Of a DNA stretch of 64,000 bases, positions 25,836 to 34,464 are shown in pieces. Numbering within the stretch: the first letter of the stretch is position 1; every line of letters starts with the position of its first letter. Origin of the DNA: an uncultured Clostridia bacterium (GTDB taxonomy: Bacteria > Bacillota > Clostridia > Oscillospirales > Ruminococcaceae); assembly GCA_947389015.1 (NCBI GenBank), contig CANDVA010000011.1:42634-106633 (forward strand), read 5' to 3'. Made by a program: the position numbers and the translations under genes. The notes beneath the pieces are model-generated. The model made no database searches. It had not been told where the DNA came from and was given only the letters and a program-made list of their open reading frames with translations.

Positions 25836-26073
25836 TTTCTTTATTTTCTTTTATTTCTTTTCTTTCTTCTATTGTGGTTATCGGTTGGTTAACAGTTGGT
25901 TGGACGTTGGTTGATTTGTTGGTTGATTTGTTGGTTGAGTTTTTGGTCGGGGTCGCAGTTATTTATTGTTATAATGCTGTATTGCCGCTTTGTCTCAATG
26001 GTTATCTTGTTGGTCGATCTCGGGTGCTTAGGCGACATTCTTACTTGTCGAACGCTCGATCCGCACATTTGTT
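25836..26073. other. Gene-free GT-rich spacer between two minus-strand terminators
   Basis: No supported gene. The stretch starts with T/C-rich sequence, then TTGGTT-rich repeats, then mixed sequence. A TGTTATAAT extended -10-like motif occurs near 25970 on the plus strand without a good -35. Open frames here lack ribosome sites and would run into the terminator at 26079. On the minus strand the repeats read CAACCAAC, an unstructured CA-rich segment. Confidence 0.6.
25909..25939. repeat. 12-bp tandem repeat GGTTGATTTGTT
   Basis: Two exact copies at 25909-25920 and 25921-25932 and a partial third (GGTTGAG). Related TTGGTT elements extend back to about 25882. Confidence 0.85.
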
Positions 26074-26104
26074 AAAAATTCCGCTCCCCAAACGGAGAGC
26101 GGAA
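26074..26104 (-). terminator. Rho-independent terminator of the 26141-27346 gene
   Basis: TTCCGCTC (26079-26086) pairs with GAGCGGAA (26097-26104); on the minus strand a T run (26078-26074) follows. Confidence 0.85.
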
Positions 26105-26140
26105 CGCGTTATGTTATGTAATTAAGACGGATATCACCCG

Positions 26141-27346
26141 TTAGTCCTCGTTAAGCTCCTCCACGGTATCGCGGAGATTATCCAAGGTATCCTGAACGTT
26201 CTTGAGCAGACCCTCGACCTCGTCGGTCATGGCGCTGATGTTATCGTTTATCGCGTTGCTCAGTCTGTCGCCGAACTCCTCGCACACCGTCTCGGCTAAC
26301 TCGTCGGGATTGTTCGCGCCAACCTGTACCGCCGTTTCGGTTATCTTGCGGCGAAGCATATCGCAGGCGCTCTTGATACTTCCCTCGACCATCTGCGGAA
26401 CTCCCGAGAGAGTGCCGTCCACCGTTCCGAGCGCTGCCGACAAGCCGTCGAACGCGCTCGCCATTCCCGTCATAGCGCCGCTGAGGTCGCGGTACGCGGG
26501 CTGTTCGACGTTCTGCTGCACACGTTGTTCACGCTGCTCCCTTTGAGCGCGGAGATTTTTCGTACTGTACCATTGATTGGTAGGCCAGCCGTCCTGAAAG
26601 ACGATATTGTGACGCTGCGGTCTCTCGTCCGCGAACTCGTCCACTGTATCGGGGAACTCCGCGTACTCGAACTTGTCCTTAGCCGCCATTACCGTCATAT
26701 ACGCGTACTGCGCCACAAAGCGCAGCTCCGTGTACTCGTTGTCGCCCGTGATGAACGGTATCTCGTACAGCTCCCAGCCGTTCAGCCGTTTTACGGGCTG
26801 TATGAAGCTGCGGTTCAGATTGTAGGTATAACGGTTCTCGTGGTCGTTGTTGAATATTACCTCGAAGCGGCAGACCTCGTTGTTGCGGTCGTTTTCGCCG
26901 CCGTTAAGCCAGAACGTGAACATATGCGGAGTGTTCTTCGCGAGAATGAGCTGCTTGGAGCATATCTCCGTCCAGTTCCACGACCAGTTGCCGATAGTGA
27001 ACGCCTCGGTGAGCGCTCCGTCGGGACCCGTCATAAATGAGCGCGAACCCGTGTTGTCCTCGCAGTCCTTGTTGAAGCGCCATTCGCGGGCGTTGAAGTA
27101 CAGCATTGTGTACGGCAGCTCGCGATCCTCGTTTTGGGTGATTATATTGTTATTATCCATCTTTGTTTCCTCCGTAATTATCGTTACGTCGGACACGTCA
27201 AGACGAATTTCACGATCGTTCACATAACGTGCCCGACCTTTTTTTACCAGCCCCGCCGCCCGTTTCGGGTAGGTGAGACCGACCTGTGTTCCGTTCTCGT
27301 CCGAGACAAGAACGGTCTGTTTCGCGGAATTTACGTTTTTTTCTAT
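26141..27346 (-). CDS. Hypothetical protein with KKGRARYVN N-terminal domain; apparent ATA start
   Basis: The N-terminal block QTVLVSDENGTQVGLTYPKR then AAGLVKKGRARYVNDREIRL is one I have seen at the start of clostridial proteins and is loosely like RRXRR domains. A middle beta-rich domain (about residues 60-240) has Trp-rich repeats, and the C-terminal third is helical with LLKNVQDTLDNLRDTVEELN. The only start fitting the promoter (27408-27436) and a strong GGGGGAGG site is ATA at 27346, 6 bases downstream; the longer frame to ATG 27475 would begin upstream of the promoter. Residue positions assume that start (401 aa). Function unknown. Confidence 0.7.
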   Translation of the reverse strand: MEKNVNSAKQTVLVSDENGTQVGLTYPKRAAGLVKKGRARYVNDREIRLDVSDVTIITEETKMDNNNIITQNEDRELPYTMLYFNAREWRFNKDCEDNTGSRSFMTGPDGALTEAFTIGNWSWNWTEICSKQLILAKNTPHMFTFWLNGGENDRNNEVCRFEVIFNNDHENRYTYNLNRSFIQPVKRLNGWELYEIPFITGDNEYTELRFVAQYAYMTVMAAKDKFEYAEFPDTVDEFADERPQRHNIVFQDGWPTNQWYSTKNLRAQREQREQRVQQNVEQPAYRDLSGAMTGMASAFDGLSAALGTVDGTLSGVPQMVEGSIKSACDMLRRKITETAVQVGANNPDELAETVCEEFGDRLSNAINDNISAMTDEVEGLLKNVQDTLDNLRDTVEELNED

Positions 27347-27407
27347 GGGTGTCCTCCCCCTTCCTTGAATATGACCGTTTTTTGTTATGAGACGGTGCTC
27401 CACTGTT

Positions 27408-27436
27408 ATTGTAGCATATTTCGGAGAACTTGTCAA
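27408..27436 (-). promoter_or_regulatory. Promoter of the ATA-start gene
   Basis: On the minus strand TTGACA (27436-27431), 17 bases, TACAAT (27413-27408). It lies inside the longer open frame, so translation should begin downstream of it. Confidence 0.8.
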
Positions 27437-27504
27437 GGGTAAATTTAAAACAAGCCCGACATTCCCGAAAATCAATAAGTACTATAAAATAATCATAATT
27501 ACTA

Positions 27505-27533
27505 TTGACTTTTCGGCGAATTTATTGTATAAT
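27505..27533 (+). promoter_or_regulatory. Promoter of tubulin-like/transglutaminase operon
   Basis: TTGACT (27505-27510), 17 bases, TATAAT (27528-27533); about 75-base leader before the GTG at 27615. Confidence 0.8.
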
Positions 27534-27614
27534 ATTACTATACTGTGATTTTATGCGCAAACGCCGATATATAAACAAATTTACAATTTAAAATTCTCTT
27601 TGGGGGTGTGTTGA

Positions 27615-29894
27615 GTGGATAACGAAAAGCTTATCGATTGGCTGAAGCCCGACAGGATAATGAAGCTGTACGCGGGGAGAAAGACCCGCTTCGGCACTAA
27701 AAGACTGTACGTCGTGGGGATAGGAAAAAACGGCACGGAGTGCCTTATGCGGTGTAAGCATATCGCCGAGAACCGCTACAAGACGGACGATACGAAAATA
27801 CGCTTTCTTGCGGTGGGGGAGGATAAAATGCTCGACGCGGCGGAGTTCTGCGGAAGCGTCCTGCGCGACGCGGAAAAGCTCCGTATCGTGCCCGACGACG
27901 CTATCTATAAGTACCTCAACGCTCCCGAGCGTCTGCCCGAGACCGCGCTTTCGTGGTTCGACACGGGACTGAAAAACTATACCCCCGCAAAGCCCGCATA
28001 CGGCTTGCAGAAGCGGCAGTGCGGACGCGTCGCGCTGTTTCATTATTTTAACGATCTGCTGAAAATATTCGGCGACGCCATCTCCGCGTTCTCCGACAGC
28101 GCCGCTCCGCTCGATATCGTGGTCGCGGGCAATATGGGCGACGCGTTCTTCGGCGGTATGGTCATTGATATGGGCTATATCCTCAAGTCGCTTTTCGAGA
28201 CCGCGAAGTATCCCGTAAAGGTCACGGCGTATATGTTCGCGGGCGATACCTCAAAGCTGTTTGAAAAGGACAGCCGCGAGCTGGGCAACTACTACGCGAA
28301 CACCATAGTCACAAAGGCGGAGCTTGACAGCTTTCAGTGCCGCAAGACGCGCTTTTCGCAGAAGTATACGCAGTCGTTCGCGGTGGATACCGACAAGCCG
28401 CCGTTCTCCGCGTGCTACATCAACGCCGCCGGGAGCACATACGAGGCTACCCTTGAAGCCGCCGCGCTGAAAATCCTCAGCGAGTGCGAGATAACGTACC
28501 TCCGCGACGACGACGCGGATAAGATAATGTCGTACAATATGCTCGGCAAGGAGCATTCGTTCAGATACCTCGCCTGCGATACCGCGGTAAACGAGATACC
28601 CATGGGCAGAATTATGTCCTACCTCACGGTAAAGCTGTTTATGTCGTTCAACAGTATGCTCAACAAGAACAGCGTGAGCGGTATGGAAATGGGCAAGCTT
28701 ATCGGCAAGCTCACGCCGAACGCGCAGTTCCTAGCGGCAAAGGCGGGCGAGCTGCCCAAGCTCGAGTACGACGAGGAAAAAAATCCGCTGTTCAGCGTGA
28801 AATCGCTGAAGAACGGAATGGAGGCTTCGCGGCGCTACGTCGGCGACAATGTTGATAAGTTTGCCGAGCTGTGCAAAAAGGGCGCGGATATCGTCCTGCC
28901 CGCCGTGTTCGACGAGGTGGTGTCGATCTGCGAGGAGGCTAAGACCAACTTCGACAAGGGTCCGTTTTACGCCGTCGAGGTCGTAAAGAAGAGCCTTGCG
29001 GAGCTTCGCGTCGCCATCGCGAAGATCAAGTCCGAAATGGAGGATATCGGCGAGACCATGGCGCGCGAGGAGCGCATGGTGAAGGTGTCCTACAAAAAGA
29101 TAAAGAATTCCCCGACCTTTATCGCGTCGCGTATGACGGAGGAATATATGGCGTGGCTCGACGAGTGGGGGGAGTATAAAAAGACCGAGGTCACCGCGGG
29201 TATCGTCAAGGAGTTCTACGAGACGCTTTACGCCAAAATCGACGAGTATTACAGGGTAAATCTCCTGAAAAGCGCGGAGATGTTCGAGAGGATACCCGTC
29301 AACAGGGAAAAAATATTGACGGGAGAGTCGCCGTATGAGGGCTTCGGCGTGACCGAGGCGTTCGATATCTTCACGCCCGAGATCAAATCGGCGCTCGACA
29401 AAATGGTGGACGCTCTGCCCGAGAGCACGCGGCTGATGGCGTTCAAGCGCTCCGACCTCATGAACGCAGACAAGGGCGACGAAATGCACTTCCCGAGAGA
29501 GCTTGTGCATATCGCGCAGTCCTGCTTCGCGAGCTTCTTCGATCAGAGCTACGACGAATTCTGCCAATTCTTCGGCGTTGAAACGTCTGAGGCGGCGGCG
29601 CTCGGCGAGTGCCTTGAGCGCGCTGCGGTGAAAACTCCCGCCTCCGACGAGCCCGCGCTCACGAGGATAATCTGTCCCATGGACGCGCCCGCGGGCGAGC
29701 TTGCGCCCCTGCGCGCCGTTCACAATGGGATAAGCAATATCTGGAACGATTCCGCCGCCGACCGTATGGTCAGCGTTGTGCAGATAAAGGGCAACGTCAC
29801 TCTGAACGGCTTCAAGGGCTACGAGCAATGGGAAAATATGCGCTACGCTTATGTCAACGATTCGCTGAAAAAGCACGGTATTCATATATTCTAA
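27615..29894 (+). CDS. Tubulin_2-like protein, divergent (759 aa)
   Basis: The N-terminal region resembles bacterial tubulin-like (Tubulin_2) proteins: a Rossmann-like start LYVVGIGKNGTECLMRC (GxGxxG at 35-40), a block AYGLQKRQCGRVALFHYFND near 128-147, and IVVAGNMGDAFFGGMVIDMG near 168-187, where relatives carry the GTP-binding GGTGSG loop. Here that loop is altered. The C-terminal half is long, charged and helical. GTG 27615 follows GGGGGTG. It is 43 bases upstream of a transglutaminase-type membrane protein. Family assignment is tentative; nucleotide binding is uncertain. Confidence 0.6.
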   Translation: MDNEKLIDWLKPDRIMKLYAGRKTRFGTKRLYVVGIGKNGTECLMRCKHIAENRYKTDDTKIRFLAVGEDKMLDAAEFCGSVLRDAEKLRIVPDDAIYKYLNAPERLPETALSWFDTGLKNYTPAKPAYGLQKRQCGRVALFHYFNDLLKIFGDAISAFSDSAAPLDIVVAGNMGDAFFGGMVIDMGYILKSLFETAKYPVKVTAYMFAGDTSKLFEKDSRELGNYYANTIVTKAELDSFQCRKTRFSQKYTQSFAVDTDKPPFSACYINAAGSTYEATLEAAALKILSECEITYLRDDDADKIMSYNMLGKEHSFRYLACDTAVNEIPMGRIMSYLTVKLFMSFNSMLNKNSVSGMEMGKLIGKLTPNAQFLAAKAGELPKLEYDEEKNPLFSVKSLKNGMEASRRYVGDNVDKFAELCKKGADIVLPAVFDEVVSICEEAKTNFDKGPFYAVEVVKKSLAELRVAIAKIKSEMEDIGETMAREERMVKVSYKKIKNSPTFIASRMTEEYMAWLDEWGEYKKTEVTAGIVKEFYETLYAKIDEYYRVNLLKSAEMFERIPVNREKILTGESPYEGFGVTEAFDIFTPEIKSALDKMVDALPESTRLMAFKRSDLMNADKGDEMHFPRELVHIAQSCFASFFDQSYDEFCQFFGVETSEAAALGECLERAAVKTPASDEPALTRIICPMDAPAGELAPLRAVHNGISNIWNDSAADRMVSVVQIKGNVTLNGFKGYEQWENMRYAYVNDSLKKHGIHIF

Positions 29895-29937
29895 CTCTTT
29901 TGGATAAACTTAAAAATATTTTTAGAAACGGATAAAT

Positions 29938-32706
29938 ATGGAACAGGAAAATGAAAATCTCAACGACCTCGCGAGCGGACAGGAGTTCGCGAACGGGCAG
30001 AAAACAGTCGTCGGTATTGCCGACGAGGACGACCCCGAGAGCCTTAACGAATTCGACAACGCCGTCGCGGGCACGGTAAAGGGTCACGGCAGGAAAAAGC
30101 GCGAGGTCGCGCTGGTATACGACCGCTACTACGAAAAATCCCCGAGGACGTTTCTTCTCCTCGGGGCAAAGGTGTTATTCTGCTGCGCGCTCTGCGTGTG
30201 CTCGATGATGTTCGTGCTCACCAATCTGGATATGCCGATAGATACGCGCATGGCGGGAATGGTCTGCTTCGGCTGTACAGCGGTGTTTTCGGCGCTGTTT
30301 CTGTTCGTGAGAAAGAGCGTGGTCATACCCGTGGCGGTGCTGGCGGGCAGCGTGGTGGTGTGGCATAACCGCGATTTGTTCTGGCAGAAGCTGTCGTGGT
30401 TCTTTGACGCGATGGTGCTTCAGCTCGACGGCAGGCTTATGCAGACCGCCGATACGATAACCCACAAGACGCTTATCGCGAGCAGCGGAGACAGCATCAT
30501 AAGCGCGTTCTATGCCGACAAGCTGGTTTTCGGCATAGTGATATTGTGCGGGTTATATTCGCTGATTGTCTCGGCTTCCATGTTCAGAAGACCGCATTTT
30601 ATGCCGATACTTATCGTGTTCCTCGCGATGTGGGCGCCGCGCATGATAGCGGAGCGCCTGCTGTTCAATTGGTGGCTCGTGCCGACCGCGGCGCTTTTCG
30701 CGGGAGCGATTGCGATGACGATATCCCACAAGGACGGTCTCGCGATACGGCAGGGCTTCACGAACTCCTACCGCGGCATAGTCGCGCGGAACGAGCATCT
30801 TTTCAATATGCGCACGGAGAATTCGGCGTATCTGCGGAGAACGTCCCTGCGCGGCGCGTACAACTCGAAATACTTCTCGCTCGCGGTGTGCTCGGCGGCG
30901 CTGTTTCTTGCCGCGATAACCGCCGCGAACGCGATAACGGGTGATTCGCGCGGAATAGACTACTCAAAGCTGTACAAGCTCGTGACGGATATCGGGAACT
31001 CGGGCTTCGGCGTGACCTCGCCGTTCAAGTCGGGACCCGTCTCGGAGTACTTCACCAGCCCCAATAAATCGGACTTTCAGCAGGGCTCGGGGCTGTCGAT
31101 AACCAATCCGGGCAACGGCGAGCAGGAGATAATGCGCGTCAAAAATCTCGGCTCGCTGCCGATATATCTGCGCGGCGATATCGGTATGGATTTCGACGGC
31201 AGGAACTGGACAAGCCCCGTCGGCGGAGTGCCCGCGCTATGGGAGGAGAGCGAACTCGACGAGTGGTTCAGCCCCTCGGAGCTTACCGATTTGTTTGTTT
31301 TCCAAGCCGGCGGTATGGAGAACTATATCGAAAGGGCGGAGCTTTCTATCGACTATCTCTGCGACACCAGCGTGGTGTTCACGCCCGCGTATATCGACTA
31401 CTACGACAGCTACCTCGACAGCGAGCTGTTCACTGTGTACGGCGATTTCGCCGTGCGCACGACCGACAAGGCGGGAAAGCTCGGCTCAATGCGCGGCTAC
31501 GCGTACACGCCCGATTATATCGGTATTGAGGAGACGGATCGGTCAATCGCGAAAGAGGCTGTTCAGAATGCCGCGGCTGCCTATCGCAGCCTTTCGAGTT
31601 ATGCCGAATACGCTTTCGACCCGGGGATATATTCAAATTATGTCCGCGAGGTCTACATGGACATTCCCATGCCGCTCCGCGAGCCGATAAGGGAATATAT
31701 CGCCGATAATCTGCTTTATTCGGTCAATATATCCGACGTGCTGTTTTCAGGTACGGGCGACCTTGTGACGCGGTACGGCGCGGCAAGCTCAGTCGCGGAT
31801 CATCTCCGCGAAAATTACGAGTATTCGCTCAACGCGAGGATAAATCAGCGCGACCCCGTGATGAGCTTCCTCAACGATACCAAAAGCGGTCACTGCGCGC
31901 TTTACGCAAGCTCAATGACTATGATAATGCGTTCGCTCGGCTTTCCCGCTCGGTACTGCACGGGGTTCGTGGCGAAGCATACGGGCAGCGATGGCGAGGT
32001 GCTGCACTCGAAAAATCTCCACGCGTGGTGCGAGGTGTATTTCAACGAGCTGGGGTGGGTCACTTTCGACCCGACAAGCTCCGTAAGCGTTGAAGCCGCG
32101 CTGAACGGCGGTTCTGCCGACAGCGGCTCGGAAAGCTCGGACAGTTCTTCGTCGAGCGTTCCCGAAAGCTCCGACAGCGAAAGCTCGGAAAGCTCGTCCG
32201 CGCCCTCCGACAGCAGCGGCGGCTCGGGCGGTTACGACGGCAGCAGCGGTGTGACTGCCGCAGACGAAAAGGTCAATATAACGCCGTATGTGCTCGCTAT
32301 CGCCGGGATAGTTGCGGGAATAGCGCTTATCGTGTTCGTTATCTGCCGTATCTGCCGCTTCGACAGGAACGCGAAAAGGGCGCTGAAACGGTTCTATACC
32401 GCGGATAACTCGCAGTCCGTCTACTCGAGACTGCTCGCGGTGCTGCGGCTGTGTAAGATAACCCCGAACGGCGGCGAGCTTACGGGCGACTATTTTAAGC
32501 GCGCGGGCAGGGAACTGGGCTGCGCGATCCACAAGCACGCCGACCTGCTCGAAAAGCTCGCGTTCGGCGGCGGAGAGCTGACCGATACCGAAAAGGCGAC
32601 CCTCGCGCGTCTGCTCGAAAAGGTATTCGCCGCCGCGAACAAGAAGCTGGGAATTATCGGCAGGATCAGATTAAGGTTCATTATGACCTCGAAAAAACAC
32701 CGATAA
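29938..32706 (+). CDS. TgpA-like transglutaminase-domain membrane protein (922 aa)
   Basis: A cytoplasmic leader of about 75 residues precedes six or so membrane segments (75-340). The extracellular part holds a transglutaminase-like domain with a complete triad: C653 in KSGHCALYASS, H695 in NLHAWCEVYF and D711 in WVTFDPTSS. A low-complexity Ser/Glu linker (about 725-765) leads to a last membrane segment and a cytoplasmic DUF4129-like helical tail. TgpA relatives usually sit with MoxR and DUF58 genes, but here the partner is a tubulin-like gene. Likely acts on cell-surface peptides; substrate unknown. Confidence 0.85.
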   Translation: MEQENENLNDLASGQEFANGQKTVVGIADEDDPESLNEFDNAVAGTVKGHGRKKREVALVYDRYYEKSPRTFLLLGAKVLFCCALCVCSMMFVLTNLDMPIDTRMAGMVCFGCTAVFSALFLFVRKSVVIPVAVLAGSVVVWHNRDLFWQKLSWFFDAMVLQLDGRLMQTADTITHKTLIASSGDSIISAFYADKLVFGIVILCGLYSLIVSASMFRRPHFMPILIVFLAMWAPRMIAERLLFNWWLVPTAALFAGAIAMTISHKDGLAIRQGFTNSYRGIVARNEHLFNMRTENSAYLRRTSLRGAYNSKYFSLAVCSAALFLAAITAANAITGDSRGIDYSKLYKLVTDIGNSGFGVTSPFKSGPVSEYFTSPNKSDFQQGSGLSITNPGNGEQEIMRVKNLGSLPIYLRGDIGMDFDGRNWTSPVGGVPALWEESELDEWFSPSELTDLFVFQAGGMENYIERAELSIDYLCDTSVVFTPAYIDYYDSYLDSELFTVYGDFAVRTTDKAGKLGSMRGYAYTPDYIGIEETDRSIAKEAVQNAAAAYRSLSSYAEYAFDPGIYSNYVREVYMDIPMPLREPIREYIADNLLYSVNISDVLFSGTGDLVTRYGAASSVADHLRENYEYSLNARINQRDPVMSFLNDTKSGHCALYASSMTMIMRSLGFPARYCTGFVAKHTGSDGEVLHSKNLHAWCEVYFNELGWVTFDPTSSVSVEAALNGGSADSGSESSDSSSSSVPESSDSESSESSSAPSDSSGGSGGYDGSSGVTAADEKVNITPYVLAIAGIVAGIALIVFVICRICRFDRNAKRALKRFYTADNSQSVYSRLLAVLRLCKITPNGGELTGDYFKRAGRELGCAIHKHADLLEKLAFGGGELTDTEKATLARLLEKVFAAANKKLGIIGRIRLRFIMTSKKHR

Positions 32707-32747
32707 AGTTTTTACACAAAATATTTCATAAAAATTTAAAAAAGGTG

Positions 32748-32776
32748 TTGATTTTCGATAAATAAAATGGTATAAT
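32748..32776 (+). promoter_or_regulatory. Promoter of DHH phosphoesterase gene
   Basis: TTGATT (32748-32753), 17 bases, TATAAT (32771-32776). Confidence 0.8.
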
Positions 32777-32812
32777 GAAATAAACAGATTATCATAAGGA
32801 GAGGTATTTCTT

Positions 32813-33751
32813 ATGGCTATGCGATTGATTACGCGTTCCGATTTTGACGGACTGGCTTGCGGCGCGCTTTTGCTGTGCGCGGGCGTTGTGGACAGCTGGA
32901 CGTTCGCTCATCCGAAGGATCTGCAGGACGGATTGGTTCCCGTCACCGAAAACGACTGTCTGGCTAACGTTCCGTTCGTGGAGGGCTGCGGATTGTGGTT
33001 CGATCACCACTCAAGCGAGGAGGAGCGTAACCGCTACAAGGGCAAGTACAAGGGCGAGAGCCGCATCACGCCGAGCTGTGCGCGCATTATTTACGAATAT
33101 TACGGCGGCAAGGAGCGTTTCCCGAATTTCGACGACCTTATGGTCGCGGTCGACAAGGTGGACAGCGGAAACCTCACCCGCGATGAGATACTTAATCCCG
33201 AGGGCTGGATACTTGTAGGCTTCCTTATGGATCCCCGCACGGGTCTCGGCCGCTTCAGGAACTTCACCATAAGCAATTACCAGTTAATGGAAAAACTTCT
33301 GCGCTGCTGCGCGTACATGAGTACCGAGGAGATACTCGCAATGCCAGATATTCAGGAGCGTATCAAGCTTTACAACGAGCAGACGGAGCTGTTCAAGGAT
33401 ATGGTACATAAGTATACGCGCGTTGAGGGCGACGTTATCATCACCGACCTGCGCGGCGTGAATCCGATCTACACGGGCAACCGTTTCCTGATCTATTCGC
33501 TGTATCCCGAGCAGAACATCTCCTGCTGGATCGTCGACGGCAAGGGCGGCAAGGGCTGCTCCTGCGCGGTGGGCTATTCGATACTTAACCGCACCTCGCA
33601 CGTCAACGTCGGCTCGACCATGCTAAGATATGGCGGCGGCGGACATATGGCGGTCGGAACGTGTCAGTTCTCCGATGAGAACGCGCCGACTAAGGTTCCC
33701 GAGCTGCTCAATGAGCTGGTAAATTACGATAAAATTCACGCAAACAAATGA
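32813..33751 (+). CDS. DHH/DHHA1-family phosphoesterase (exopolyphosphatase-like)
   Basis: Motif I is RSDFDGLACG, motif III is FDHHSSEE, and the C-terminal DHHA1 region has YGGGGHMAVGTCQ. This is the metal-dependent DHH phosphoesterase fold used by NrnA-like oligoribonucleases, cyclic dinucleotide phosphodiesterases and exopolyphosphatases. There is no membrane or GGDEF region, so it is a soluble enzyme. The true substrate cannot be read from sequence. It has its own promoter and a terminator. Confidence 0.85.
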   Translation: MAMRLITRSDFDGLACGALLLCAGVVDSWTFAHPKDLQDGLVPVTENDCLANVPFVEGCGLWFDHHSSEEERNRYKGKYKGESRITPSCARIIYEYYGGKERFPNFDDLMVAVDKVDSGNLTRDEILNPEGWILVGFLMDPRTGLGRFRNFTISNYQLMEKLLRCCAYMSTEEILAMPDIQERIKLYNEQTELFKDMVHKYTRVEGDVIITDLRGVNPIYTGNRFLIYSLYPEQNISCWIVDGKGGKGCSCAVGYSILNRTSHVNVGSTMLRYGGGGHMAVGTCQFSDENAPTKVPELLNELVNYDKIHANK

Positions 33752-33769
33752 TTTAGTGAAATAAAATTG

Positions 33770-33800
33770 ACCGTAGTACATTTTTGTACTACGGTTTTTT
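33770..33800. terminator. Terminator between convergent DHH gene and trmO
   Basis: ACCGTAGTAC (33770-33779) pairs perfectly with GTACTACGGT (33786-33795), followed by TTTTT on the plus strand. The trmO stop codon lies within it, and on the minus strand the T tract is weaker. Confidence 0.85.
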
Positions 33801-34457
33801 GTTTTCTCTGATTTCCGTAACGAGCAATTTTTCTCCGTCGACCTTAAAGCTGATCTGCCAATCCCCGAACGCCATTGTGTACGTGCGCTCGGGAGCGCTC
33901 TGATACTGCGGTCTCGGGTCTTGGGATAAGGTCTCGAGCAAGCCGCGCCGCTTGTCCTCGGGAATGATATCGAGCAATTCTTCGGGGAACTCCACCGCGA
34001 GCCGCCCCTCATGCTCTGCGAGTGACCACCCGTTCGACGCATCGGGAACGCTGTCGGCATACGGCAGATACGGCTTGATATCGTATATCGGCGTACCGTT
34101 CATTAAGTCCGCGCCCGTCACGGTTATCGTGAACCCGTCGACGCTCGCGAGCCTGACGACGCTCAGCCCGAGCGAATTCGGACGGAACGGCGACCGCGTG
34201 GCGAACACGCCCTTGCGGACGTTTCCCCCAAGCCGCGGCGGACGAACTGTCGGCGAGAAGCCGTCCGTTTTCGCCTCGGAGAAGCCCCAGATAAGCCAGA
34301 TGTGCGTAAAATCCTCCAGACCGCGCAGTGCGTTTTCGTCGTGGAACCTCGGCTCAAGAACTATCCGCGAGCAAAGGCTCACAAGCCTGCTTTGCCGCGG
34401 AACGCCGAATTTTTCCTTGAAATCGTTCTCAATGAACGCTATCGGTTCAATCTCCAT
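33789..34457 (-). CDS. trmO: tRNA (m6t6A37) methyltransferase TrmO
   Basis: TrmO methylates the N6-threonylcarbamoyl group at A37 of some tRNAs. The TsaA/TrmO beta-barrel shows GVPRQSRLVSLCSRIVLEP, LEDFTHIWLIWGF, GVFATRSPFRPNSLGLS and DIKPYLPYADS, the family signature. It begins 7 bases after the stop of the GTPase-NYN gene with GAGG upstream, so both are co-transcribed; t6A-making TsaB and TsaE are encoded at 58368-59506. Confidence 0.93.
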   Translation of the reverse strand: MEIEPIAFIENDFKEKFGVPRQSRLVSLCSRIVLEPRFHDENALRGLEDFTHIWLIWGFSEAKTDGFSPTVRPPRLGGNVRKGVFATRSPFRPNSLGLSVVRLASVDGFTITVTGADLMNGTPIYDIKPYLPYADSVPDASNGWSLAEHEGRLAVEFPEELLDIIPEDKRRGLLETLSQDPRPQYQSAPERTYTMAFGDWQISFKVDGEKLLVTEIRENKKP

Positions 34458-34464
34458 ATAAACC

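Noticed and set aside
25757..26125. 122-codon plus-strand frame in the glmS upstream spacer
   Set aside because: No ribosome site, low-complexity composition and it reads through the terminator of the convergent gene.
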